Source: Dehalococcoidales bacterium (lineage in GTDB: Bacteria; Chloroflexota; Dehalococcoidia; Dehalococcoidales; UBA2162). Taken from it: a stretch of DNA of 9,198 nt. Positions 1-5,518 of this stretch are shown here, in pieces. The first letter of the stretch is position 1. Every line of letters starts with the position of its first letter. The position numbers and the translations under genes are program-made. The stretch is taken from contig CP070800.1 in assembly GCA_020343555.1 (NCBI GenBank), positions 1,403,017 through 1,412,214 on the forward strand. Reading direction: 5' to 3'. Below the pieces are notes generated by a model that was not told where the DNA came from, made no database searches, and saw only the letters and a program-made list of their open reading frames with translations.

Positions 1-163
1 CATCTGTCGTCCCGGTGTCTGTCTCAGTTTCCGTGATTATGACTTTATCGTCGCCCTCATCCTCTTCCACATCACCTGTGGTCTCTGTTGTGCCGCATGA
101 CGCAAGTATCAGAGAGAGTACCATCAAACAGCTCACGAGTATCCACATACTCTTTTTTATCAT
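1..163 (-). CDS. ABC transporter solute-binding lipoprotein SBP1, N-terminal part (runs off the window)
   Basis: The first 54 codons of an extracellular, membrane-anchored solute-binding protein are visible; the rest lies before the window start. The protein begins with a short basic stretch (MIKK), then a hydrophobic segment ending in the lipobox LASC, so the mature protein should be lipidated on that cysteine. An acidic and Thr-rich linker (GDVEEDEGDD, then TETETDTGTTD) follows. The first 40 or so residues are nearly the same as those of the complete SBP at 3173-5011, and the two genes match at about 117 of 131 bases by hand alignment without gaps. The linkers then diverge. The start is fixed by an AGGAGG ribosome site about 9 nt upstream of ATG. 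The SBP_bac_5 assignment is by homology to the complete copy, because the substrate-binding domain itself is out of view. It is divergent from the permease pair at 652-2653, the natural partner. Confidence 0.88.
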   Translation of the reverse strand, partial: MIKKSMWILVSCLMVLSLILASCGTTETTGDVEEDEGDDKVIITETETDTGTTD

Positions 164-248
164 ATAGTCTTTCCTCCTGTATAAACTCAGGTTTTACATC
201 ATGCGGACACGGTCTGTGTACGCCAGATGTGCGGTTACTTGCTTATAA

Positions 249-260
249 CATCACCTCCTC
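249..260 (-). promoter_or_regulatory. Shine-Dalgarno-like element with ATG in the SBP1 leader
   Basis: On the minus strand this reads GAGGAGGTGATG, a near-perfect anti-16S match, with its ATG 88 nt upstream of the SBP1 ATG. The frame it opens stops after two codons (ATG TTA TAA). The same element sits 85 nt upstream of SBP2 (5094-5109). Conservation of the element without a conserved reading frame suggests a ribosome standby or leader-translation role, or simply shared ancestry of the leaders. Confidence 0.5.
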
Positions 261-280
261 ATAATGCTACCTTGTCACTT

Positions 281-328
281 AATATAAAAAGGCATCGTTT
301 ATGTTGAGATAACATAAAACTATGCCTT
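281..328 (-). terminator. terminator-like hairpin in the SBP1 leader, candidate attenuator
   Basis: Arms 289-305 and 311-328 pair almost completely (one mismatch and one bulge) around the loop GAGAT. Read on the minus strand, the hairpin is followed by TTTTTATATT, so it has the form of an intrinsic terminator in the SBP1 direction. It lies between the predicted SBP1 promoter (420-448) and the gene start at 163, with no other minus-strand gene upstream. It would therefore stop SBP1 transcripts unless an alternative fold forms. Hairpin and U-run are seen directly; the attenuator role is inferred. Confidence 0.6.
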
Positions 329-419
329 AAACTGATCGGCTTCTACAACAGTCACCTCCAGTAGAGGAACGTGTTGGATAGTTTATACAAGTACACGTAC
401 GAGAATGGAATGATATGTA

Positions 420-448
420 AGTGTAAACCTGTTAACGGAACTTGTCAA
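420..448 (-). promoter_or_regulatory. sigma-70-type promoter for SBP1
   Basis: On the minus strand TTGACA (443-448) is followed after a 17-nt spacer by TACACT (420-425, 4 of 6 consensus bases). Transcription would begin near 413, giving a leader of about 250 nt that contains the hairpin at 281-328. A consensus -35 with ideal spacing supports the call; no experimental start is known. Confidence 0.6.
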
Positions 449-494
449 TGATTCTCTTGTTTAAAGTGGAAAAATAAATTAAAATATTATCACA

Positions 495-524
495 ATTGGT
501 ATCTAACCTTGACAGATTGGTATC
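495..524 (+). repeat. paired 9-bp direct repeats ATTGGTATC, candidate operator
   Basis: ATTGGTATC occurs at 495-503 and again at 516-524, exactly 21 bp apart (two helical turns). The copies bracket the TTGACA -35 box of the permease promoter. Same-face spacing over a promoter is typical of a site for a regulator binding side by side. The protein that would bind is unknown. Confidence 0.45.
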
Positions 525-536
525 AGTATGTTAAAT
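509..536 (+). promoter_or_regulatory. sigma-70-type promoter for the permease operon
   Basis: TTGACA at 509-514 is followed after 16 nt by TTAAAT at 531-536 (4 of 6 matches to TATAAT). Transcription would start near 543 and yield a leader of about 110 nt before the ATG at 652. It is divergent from the SBP1 promoter about 60 bp away. Confidence 0.5.
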
Positions 537-651
537 ATTCTGAAACCAACCACATTATTAATGAGGTGACCGAGCTGCAGATCATTTATAGTACGTCAAC
601 TATTCTACTGCATATCGGAAATCGCCCACAATATGTAAGGAACCCATTTGC

Positions 652-1653
652 ATGCGTGATTATCTGATTAGAAGACTATTAATGATTATACCTACCCTGA
701 CCCTGGTGACCATAATAACCTTCGCGCTTGTCCGGTTTATTCCTGGTGATGTGATGGATATGATGGTAGCCGAATTAGGAGGAGAAGGAGGGGTAGAGTT
801 TGAAAACGTTGATAGTTTAAGGATTGCCCTGGGCCTGGATGAACCAATCTATACTCAATACGCGCGCTGGCTGGGAATCCTGCCTCAGAAATCAGGCGAG
901 TACTCAGGCGAATTCTCCGGTTTACTTCAGGGCAACCTGGGGAACTCCCTGTGGGATAATGAACCCGTTACCGATATGATAAAAAAGCGGCTACCTGTAT
1001 CAATTGAACTTGGTATCCTGTCAATGCTGATAGGTTGGTCAATTGCCCTGCCGATAGGTATGTTCATGGCTACCCGTCAGGACAGTTTGATGGACTATTC
1101 AGGGCGCATCTTTGCTATAGTTATGCTTTCCATTCCAGGTTTCTGGTTGATGACCATGGTTATAGTTTACCCCTCGATCTGGTGGGGAGCAATGCCCAAC
1201 ATTGTTTATGTACCTATTACTGAGAATTTACTAGAAAACTTGAAGCAGTTTCTACTGCCGGCTTTCCTAACAGGCGCGGCTGGATCGGCGTTGACGATGA
1301 GGTTGACACGCACAATGATGCTGGAGGTCTTGAGACAGGATTACATAAGGACAGCCTGGGCAAAGGGTCTTAAAGAACGGACTGTCCTGATGAAACATGC
1401 CTTGAAAAATGCCTTTATTCCAATTATTACCGTAATCGGAGCGCAGATACCTGCATTACTTGCCGGTCAGATTATTACCGAGACGATATTTGCTCTGCCC
1501 GGGATGGGCATTATTTTCCTTGAAGCTCTTAATAACAGAGACTACCCGGTGATAAGCGCCATAAACACGATGATCGCTACTGCCGTATTAGTAATGAACG
1601 TCATCGTTGATATAACCTACGCCTGGTTTGATCCCAGGATTCGTTACAGGTAG
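652..1653 (+). CDS. peptide/nickel-type ABC transporter permease, DppB/OppB family
   Basis: This 333-residue integral membrane protein is one half of the translocation channel of a Dpp/Opp-type importer. The N-terminal membrane helix (about 9-29) ends in the family pattern ALVRFIPGD. A variable periplasmic stretch follows (about 35-115, with GNLGNSLW), then the BPD_transp_1 helices. The cytoplasmic EAA loop that docks the ATPase lies at about 226-252 (YIRTAWAKGL, then KHALKNAFIPI). FALPGMG (280-286) and the C-terminal FDPRIRYR are family hallmarks. Length is normal. The ATG follows a weak AAGGAA ribosome site about 9 nt upstream. The second permease follows after 16 nt, so they are almost certainly co-transcribed. 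No ATPase gene is adjacent. Substrate cannot be read from the sequence; peptide is the family default. Confidence 0.93.
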   Translation: MRDYLIRRLLMIIPTLTLVTIITFALVRFIPGDVMDMMVAELGGEGGVEFENVDSLRIALGLDEPIYTQYARWLGILPQKSGEYSGEFSGLLQGNLGNSLWDNEPVTDMIKKRLPVSIELGILSMLIGWSIALPIGMFMATRQDSLMDYSGRIFAIVMLSIPGFWLMTMVIVYPSIWWGAMPNIVYVPITENLLENLKQFLLPAFLTGAAGSALTMRLTRTMMLEVLRQDYIRTAWAKGLKERTVLMKHALKNAFIPIITVIGAQIPALLAGQIITETIFALPGMGIIFLEALNNRDYPVISAINTMIATAVLVMNVIVDITYAWFDPRIRYR

Positions 1654-1669
1654 AGGGGGAAACAAAAAA

Positions 1670-2653
1670 ATGGCAGAGACTCCACCGGAAGTATCATCAG
1701 AGGTAATAGTAAGACAAAAACGACGTTTTATCCTGATCGATTTAGTCATTCGTTTATACAAAGAAAAACCACTGGGTTTCGCTGGTTTAATTGTAGTTAT
1801 CCTGCTTGCTTTGACGGCTATTTTCGCTGATTTTCTAGCTCCTTACGGCTATAACGAAATGATTGTGATGGACCGGTTAACCGGTCCATCAGCTACACAC
1901 TTTCTGGGAACCGATAACATGGGGCGAGATCTGCTTAGCCGTATTGTCTACGGAGCCCGTATTTCCATAACCGTAGCGCTGGCCGCTCAGGCTCTTAGTG
2001 CAGCCGTGAAACTGATTGTTGCCGTTCCTTCCGGATACTTCGGCGGGAAGTATGACTTTATACTTCAGCGGTTTGTCGACGCCTGGATTTGCATTCCGCC
2101 GCTCGCCATGTATTTAACCGTCATGGCTGTTCTGGGTGCCGGTATGTGGCAGGTGATAGTTGTCTTAGGTGTAAGTGGTGGTATCGGTCAGGTGAGAGTA
2201 ATACGAAGCGCCGTTATACGTATTAGAGAGGAAGTTTATTTTGAAGCAGCGAGGGCTATCGGTGTCGATAATCGTAGAATAATTGTGCGGCATGTGTTAC
2301 CCAACATCATATCGGTAATTATTATCAGTGTGGCTTCAGGTATGGGTATGGTGATTCTGGCTGAGGCGACACTCAGCTTCCTTGGCTTGGGTATCCCACC
2401 TCCGTTTCCCAGCTGGGGGGGAATGCTCAGTGGATCAGGTCGTCAATATATGATGATAGCTCCCTGGATGATGTTATGGCCTGGCCTGGCTTTATCCCTG
2501 GTAGTTTTCTCATTTAACATGCTGGCAGATGCTCTACGGGACCTGTTGGATCCTAGACTGAGAGGTGGTCTGGGAAAATACGGTATGTCAACGGTAAAGC
2601 TTCAGAGATTGGCAGAAAAGAAAAGTGCCCAAGCACAGCGAAAAGCAACTTAA
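1670..2653 (+). CDS. peptide/nickel-type ABC transporter permease, DppC/OppC family
   Basis: This is the second channel subunit, 327 residues, partner of the upstream DppB-like protein. It has a charged cytoplasmic N-terminus, a first helix at about 37-56, and then the DppC hallmark FLGTDNMGRDLLSRIVYGAR (78-97). The EAA loop is at about 190-212 (YFEAARAIGVDNRRIIVRHV), followed by LSFLGLGIPPP (235-245) and the terminal DPRLRGG (294-300). A basic tail of about 27 residues (KLQRLAEKKSAQAQRK) extends past the usual end. ATG at 1670 is chosen because an AGAGGGGG ribosome site lies 9-10 nt before it. The frame stays open upstream to a TTG at 1628, but that would overlap dppB and has no ribosome site. 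A 26-bp perfect palindrome (1866-1891) lies inside the coding sequence at MDRLTGPS. No ATP-binding subunits follow. Confidence 0.93.
   Translation: MAETPPEVSSEVIVRQKRRFILIDLVIRLYKEKPLGFAGLIVVILLALTAIFADFLAPYGYNEMIVMDRLTGPSATHFLGTDNMGRDLLSRIVYGARISITVALAAQALSAAVKLIVAVPSGYFGGKYDFILQRFVDAWICIPPLAMYLTVMAVLGAGMWQVIVVLGVSGGIGQVRVIRSAVIRIREEVYFEAARAIGVDNRRIIVRHVLPNIISVIIISVASGMGMVILAEATLSFLGLGIPPPFPSWGGMLSGSGRQYMMIAPWMMLWPGLALSLVVFSFNMLADALRDLLDPRLRGGLGKYGMSTVKLQRLAEKKSAQAQRKAT
1866..1891. repeat. 26-bp perfect palindrome inside the dppC-like gene
   Basis: TGATGGACCGGTT at 1866-1878 is followed at once by its exact reverse complement at 1879-1891. It encodes part of the linker just before the conserved LGTDNMGRD segment. 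The DNA symmetry is seen directly; whether it binds a protein, forms an RNA hairpin or is chance is unknown. Confidence 0.9.
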
Positions 2654-2703
2654 GCTTACCACTAAACAATCATCACAGCCTGTAGATGGGATTTTAGCAA
2701 CCT

Positions 2704-2732
2704 GATCCACTGGATCGATTATTTATTTTATA
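2704..2732 (+). terminator. weak candidate terminator of the permease operon
   Basis: GATCC (2704-2708) and GGATC (2712-2716) pair across the 3-nt loop ACT, followed by GATTATTTATTTTATAT. The stem is only 5 bp, so this is a weak candidate placed about 50 nt after the dppC stop. Confidence 0.25.
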
Positions 2733-2782
2733 TCAATACACACGAATACAATTGTCAATTCCTTGTTTCTAAAGGTAGATAT

Positions 2783-2819
2783 CAATAAAAGAGGTAGATT
2801 GCATTGAACAATCTGCCTT
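2783..2819 (-). terminator. candidate terminator for the SBP2-DUF5679 transcript
   Basis: AGGTAGATTG (2792-2801) pairs with CAATCTGCCT (2809-2818) across a 7-nt loop with one G-U-type wobble. On the minus strand the hairpin is followed by CTTTTATTG, a short U-run. It lies about 160 nt after the stop of the small zinc-ribbon gene. Plausible but not strong. Confidence 0.35.
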
Positions 2820-2903
2820 CTCGAATCAGACAAGTAAACTATGTACTCCCGAACATGCGAAACACTTTACTTCTATCTACACACGTTAACTCATCGATCC
2901 AGC

Positions 2904-2952
2904 GAGTTGAGGGCTGGGTATAACCAAAGAGGTATAACCAGCCCTTCATCTC
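2904..2952. repeat. long imperfect inverted repeat
   Basis: AGGGCTGG (2910-2917) pairs perfectly with CCAGCCCT (2938-2945). Outer flanks GAGTTG and CATCTC extend the stem with one mismatch and one bulge. The inner parts TATAACC and GGTATA also pair with a bulged A, around the loop AAAGA. GGTATAACC also appears twice as a direct repeat (2917-2925 and 2931-2939). No U-run follows on either strand, so it is not a standard intrinsic terminator. It starts 24 nt past the stop of the minus-strand zinc-ribbon gene and could protect that RNA's 3' end. Confidence 0.6.
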
Positions 2953-2975
2953 AATCAAGTATTAGTGACGAAATT

Positions 2976-3116
2976 CTAGCCTTTGCCAATCCGGAACATC
3001 TTGGTACCACAATTTGGGCATACACCCTGTGTGGCCGGTTTTCCATTCTTCATGGTTATCGCTTTAGCGTCTTTCATTTCCCTCTTGGCACGGCACTTTA
3101 CACAATACGCTTCCAA
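2976..3116 (-). CDS. small DUF5679-type zinc-ribbon protein
   Basis: A 46-residue protein read from a TTG start: it begins MEAYCVKCRAKREMKDAKAI and ends GVCPNCGTKMFRIGKG. Two CxxC pairs (C5/C8 and C33/C36) form a treble-clef or ribbon-type zinc site; the core TMKNGKPATQG between them matches the DUF5679 family as I know it. The function of that family is not established; such small ribbons often bind nucleic acid or protein. The start is fixed by AAGGGAG at 3123-3129, 6 nt before the TTG (3114-3116), and by family length. It lies 56 nt after the SBP2 stop on the same strand, so it may share that transcript. It is easy to overlook because of its length and non-ATG start, and a longer antisense open frame covers it. 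Confidence rests on motif match, ribosome site and full length together. Confidence 0.88.
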   Translation of the reverse strand: MEAYCVKCRAKREMKDAKAITMKNGKPATQGVCPNCGTKMFRIGKG

Positions 3117-3172
3117 AATTTACTCCCTTGTCTGCCTTTTACACTATTTTTTCTATGTATAACTCACAATTA

Positions 3173-5011
3173 TTAACTCATTGATTCCTTCATATCCTCA
3201 TCGATCCATATCCATTGCGGCCATGACTGTACCCAGAAGTAACCGATACTCCTCTCACCGTGGTAATTCTGTATCCACGGCCACCAGTAGGTGTATCTAG
3301 GATAACTGGGAGTCGGAATGAAATATGCCTGGGCAAGAACGTGCTTCATAAGTTCCCTGGTCTCATTCATGGCTCCTTTTTCATCGGTTATTGCCATGGT
3401 ACCAATCTTCTCAGCAGCAGCGTTGATTATCGGATCATCGAGGAAACTGGCATTCTGCCAGCCCTGACCAGTGAGGATTATTAACATCGGCCATATAGAC
3501 GGAGGACCAACAGCTCCGGTAATTAGGTGCTCATTCGATCTCCCTGTAAGTATACTCATATGAGCACCAGTTTCGAGTACATTGAGTTCAAGTTCTATCC
3601 CTACTTTTGCCCATTGGTCTGCGATAATCGAGTAGTAGTCGACTTCAGTGTTGATAAGAGTCAGAGTTGTCTTCAAGCCATTGGGATACCCGGCATCAGC
3701 CAGTAATTGTTTGGCTTTTTCAGGATTATAGGTATAGAGCTCCTTGACTGCTTCCGGGCAGTCCGGATCATCAAGGTCCAGGTACAAGCCGCGATAAGCC
3801 GGTGTGTAGTCGTAAGGTATGGTATTGATACCGCCCTGGCCATCGTACAGATCATTATGAATCGTTACCAGATCGGTCGCCAGCATCATTGCTTTACGGA
3901 CATTGATATCACCGTACGGTTCAACAGTTGTGTTCATGAATATCGGTCTGACACCAAACCTACCCTGTGGATTTTTCGCCAATTCAGGATTAGAAGCATC
4001 CAGAAGTGCGGCATCTTCATATCCGATATCCGCCATATGGTCTATCTTTCCCGAGCGTAATCCAGCCATCCTGGTAGAGGCATCAGGGATAATCAGCCAT
4101 CTAACCTCATCAAGGTAGGGTAGTTTGTTTCCTTCACCGGGACCTACCGGGTCTTTCATCCAGTAATCGGGATTCTTTACGAGTAGTATTGAACTGCCAT
4201 TAACATAGTCCTTCAGCATGAAAGGACCGGTGCCAACACTGTTTTCCCAGTCGCGTAGGTCGCCAAATCGTTCGATTACTTCCTCTGGTATAGGGAAGGT
4301 TGAATCCCCAAAACGTTTTCCTGCTTCAAGTAGAGCGTGTATCGGTACCGTAACCGTTACTTCATCCGGTGCGGTTTTCTCGATAACAGCATCCCTGAGT
4401 TTGGGATTTGATCTGTAAATATTAGCTGTCGAGTCGGTGGTTACCCTTTTAAGGTGATACACCACATCGTCGGCATTAATATCTCGCCCGTTTAACATCC
4501 GACTTGCTTCGCTGTCCGGATTAAGGGCAAAGTTCACTCCGTTCCGGATTTTATAAATAATATGCCCCATACCGCTTGCGTCATCAACTACAAAGTCGAT
4601 AGTTTCGGCAATGTATCCTCTCTTATGAGCTCGAACATCATAGCTGCTTGACCAGTCCGTCTCACCAGTACCAGCTGGACCTTTGGCCCAGTCACCATCC
4701 CAGAGTCTCTGGTTGGTCAGGTCGAGAGTCGGACCACCACCAACCCAATCTTTCGGATCAAAGAAATTGACATCTGCGGCTGTCGACAGGGTAATTGTAC
4801 CCCCATATGTGGGTGCACCTGATGGTTTCGTGGTATCTTCTTCCTTTTCCTCTTCAATCTCTCCACCGGTTTCCGTTTCCGTGATTATTACTTTGTCGTC
4901 GCCCTCATCCTCTTCCACATCACCTGTGGTCTCTGTTGTGCCGCATGACGCCAGTATCAGAGACAATACCATCAGGCAGCTCACGAATATCCACACTATT
5001 CTTTTTGTCAT
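3173..5011 (-). CDS. ABC transporter solute-binding lipoprotein SBP2 (SBP_bac_5 family)
   Basis: A complete 612-residue extracytoplasmic binding protein of the peptide/nickel class. A type II signal peptide (1-22) ends in the lipobox LASC, with lipidated C23. Residues 25-63 are a strongly acidic Thr/Glu linker that would hold the domain off the membrane. The binding domain starts at PTYGGTITLS (67-76). It contains the family signature region YKIRNGVNFALNP and, after an insert, NGRDINADDVVYHLKRV (about 153-190), with further SBP_bac_5 features to the C-terminus. The length is slightly above the usual 500-600. The start follows an AGGAGG ribosome site about 9 nt upstream. It has its own promoter (5380-5408) and a leader with a terminator-like hairpin. 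Its 5' end is a near copy of SBP1. The ligand is unknown; it may work with the DppBC-like permeases, encoded convergently next door. Confidence 0.93.
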   Translation of the reverse strand: MTKRIVWIFVSCLMVLSLILASCGTTETTGDVEEDEGDDKVIITETETGGEIEEEKEEDTTKPSGAPTYGGTITLSTAADVNFFDPKDWVGGGPTLDLTNQRLWDGDWAKGPAGTGETDWSSSYDVRAHKRGYIAETIDFVVDDASGMGHIIYKIRNGVNFALNPDSEASRMLNGRDINADDVVYHLKRVTTDSTANIYRSNPKLRDAVIEKTAPDEVTVTVPIHALLEAGKRFGDSTFPIPEEVIERFGDLRDWENSVGTGPFMLKDYVNGSSILLVKNPDYWMKDPVGPGEGNKLPYLDEVRWLIIPDASTRMAGLRSGKIDHMADIGYEDAALLDASNPELAKNPQGRFGVRPIFMNTTVEPYGDINVRKAMMLATDLVTIHNDLYDGQGGINTIPYDYTPAYRGLYLDLDDPDCPEAVKELYTYNPEKAKQLLADAGYPNGLKTTLTLINTEVDYYSIIADQWAKVGIELELNVLETGAHMSILTGRSNEHLITGAVGPPSIWPMLIILTGQGWQNASFLDDPIINAAAEKIGTMAITDEKGAMNETRELMKHVLAQAYFIPTPSYPRYTYWWPWIQNYHGERSIGYFWVQSWPQWIWIDEDMKESMS

Positions 5012-5093
5012 ATAGTTTTTCCTCCTGTATTAACTCGAGTGTTTCATCATGCGAACACAAACGTGCACGCAAATATATTTCATCCTCTAACGG

Positions 5094-5109
5094 CATCACC
5101 TCCTTTTTT
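5094..5109 (-). promoter_or_regulatory. Shine-Dalgarno-like element with ATG in the SBP2 leader
   Basis: On the minus strand this reads AAAAAAGGAGGTGATG, a near-perfect complement of the 16S 3' end, with its ATG 85 nt before the SBP2 ATG. Here it opens a 58-codon frame that ends inside SBP2 (4920-5096) in another phase. In the SBP1 leader the same element opens only two codons, so a conserved leader peptide is not supported. Confidence 0.5.
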
Positions 5110-5261
5110 GTACCAAACCTGGTTATAATCGTAGCTATCTCCCGTATTCAGGACACGATGTAACTATAAATGTTCTTTACTGGTATTAATTGTCTTTGCT
5201 CAGTAGCCTGGTTGATCCCGGCTGGAACAGTTTATCAGCATCTATAATTCATAAGTGCTAT

Positions 5262-5305
5262 AAAAAAATAACGATATATTACCAAATCCTGAGGTAATAT
5301 ATCGT
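5262..5305 (-). terminator. terminator-like hairpin in the SBP2 leader, candidate attenuator
   Basis: ACGATATATTACC (5271-5283) and GGTAATATATCGT (5293-5305) form a perfect 13-bp stem with a 9-nt loop. On the minus strand TATTTTTTT follows directly, so it resembles an intrinsic terminator in the SBP2 direction. It lies about 70 nt after the predicted transcription start and about 260 nt before the SBP2 ATG, the same order as in SBP1. The stem is AT-rich and would be moderate in strength. A looser T-run (5314-5320) lies on the plus strand as well. Confidence 0.6.
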
Positions 5306-5379
5306 GTTGTGTACTTTTTTATTCACTTAAGACTGAAGTAATTGCCTTTCCGTAATTTTTATTTCACAGAGATTGCCGC

Positions 5380-5408
5380 ATTGTAATGAATTTTCACGAC
5401 GTTGTCAA
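5380..5408 (-). promoter_or_regulatory. sigma-70-type promoter for SBP2
   Basis: On the minus strand TTGACA (5403-5408), a 17-nt spacer and TACAAT (5380-5385, 5 of 6 matches) form a strong promoter. Transcription would start near 5373, giving a leader of about 360 nt that includes the hairpin at 5262-5305. Confidence 0.7.
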
Positions 5409-5451
5409 CACTGTCGGTAATAATCCTCGATAATTACGTGATAAATATCTC

Positions 5452-5480
5452 TTGACAGGCGTAACTTTATACCTTAATAT
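5452..5480 (+). promoter_or_regulatory. sigma-70-type promoter of the sulfur-redox operon
   Basis: TTGACA at 5452-5457 is followed after 17 nt by TAATAT at 5475-5480 (4 of 6 matches). Transcription would start near 5487, about 32 nt before the arsR-like start. The -10 lies inside the inverted repeat 5474-5509, so a bound repressor would block it. Confidence 0.65.
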
Positions 5481-5509
5481 ATAGATAATTATATATATAA
5501 ATATATTAA
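5474..5509. promoter_or_regulatory. AT-rich inverted repeat, likely ArsR-family operator
   Basis: TTAATATAT (5474-5482) and ATATATTAA (5501-5509) are perfect inverse copies 18 bp apart; the intervening DNA is nearly all A/T. ArsR-family repressors commonly bind AT-rich dyads over the -10 of their own promoter, and this one covers the -10 and start site of the operon that begins with the regulator. The AT-richness lowers the statistical weight of the symmetry. Confidence 0.55.
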
Positions 5510-5518
5510 TAAAGGTTA

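Larger units (their letters stand above)
164..651. other. divergent regulatory region between SBP1 and the dppBC-like permeases
   Basis: No protein gene is supported in these 488 bases. They hold the SBP1 leader with its ribosome site, an upstream Shine-Dalgarno-like element (249-260), a terminator-like hairpin (281-328), a minus-strand promoter (420-448), a pair of 9-bp direct repeats (495-503 and 516-524), a plus-strand promoter (509-536) and a plus-strand leader of about 110 nt. The sequence is AT-rich around 470-545. GTCACCTC at 351-358 and its inverse GAGGTGAC at 563-570 sit one in each divergent leader. Confidence 0.7.
2654..2975. other. convergent intergenic region after dppC
   Basis: These 322 bases hold no supported protein gene. 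They contain three hairpins: a weak one at 2704-2716 followed by a T-rich stretch on the plus strand, one at 2791-2819 with a T-run on the minus strand, and a long one at 2904-2952. They lie between the converging permease operon and the SBP2/DUF5679 unit, where terminators for both directions are expected. Confidence 0.6.
5012..5518. other. divergent regulatory region between SBP2 and the arsR-like gene
   Basis: These 507 bases hold no supported gene. From left to right: the SBP2 ribosome site, the Shine-Dalgarno-like element (5094-5109), about 150 bases of leader (5110-5261) in which I see no known riboswitch, a terminator-like hairpin (5262-5305), the minus-strand SBP2 promoter (5380-5408), the plus-strand arsR promoter (5452-5480) and an AT-rich operator (5474-5509). 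The two -35 boxes are 43 bp apart, so one regulator could affect both directions. Confidence 0.7.

Noticed and set aside
1628..1669. Upstream TTG start that would lengthen the dppC-like protein by 14 residues
   Set aside because: It would overlap dppB and has no ribosome site, while ATG 1670 has AGAGGGGG at suitable distance.
2841..3176. A 111-codon plus-strand open frame after dppC
   Set aside because: It is antisense to the DUF5679 gene, which has a family match and ribosome site; the plus frame has no domain, and its composition (Cys, Phe, His, Ser-rich) is typical of a shadow frame.
3707..5015. Several plus-strand open frames of 66-117 codons opposite SBP2
   Set aside because: They lie wholly or almost wholly antisense to the SBP2 gene, show no family motifs and lack convincing ribosome sites.
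4920..5096. A 58-codon upstream frame in the SBP2 leader with a perfect ribosome site, overlapping SBP2 in another phase
   Set aside because: The equivalent frame in the SBP1 leader stops after two codons, and most of its length is SBP2 coding sequence read out of phase.
5110..5261. Possible riboswitch aptamer in the SBP2 leader, given the downstream position of a terminator-like hairpin
   Set aside because: I could not match the conserved core of any known riboswitch class; also this stretch lies after, not before, the hairpin in the transcript.
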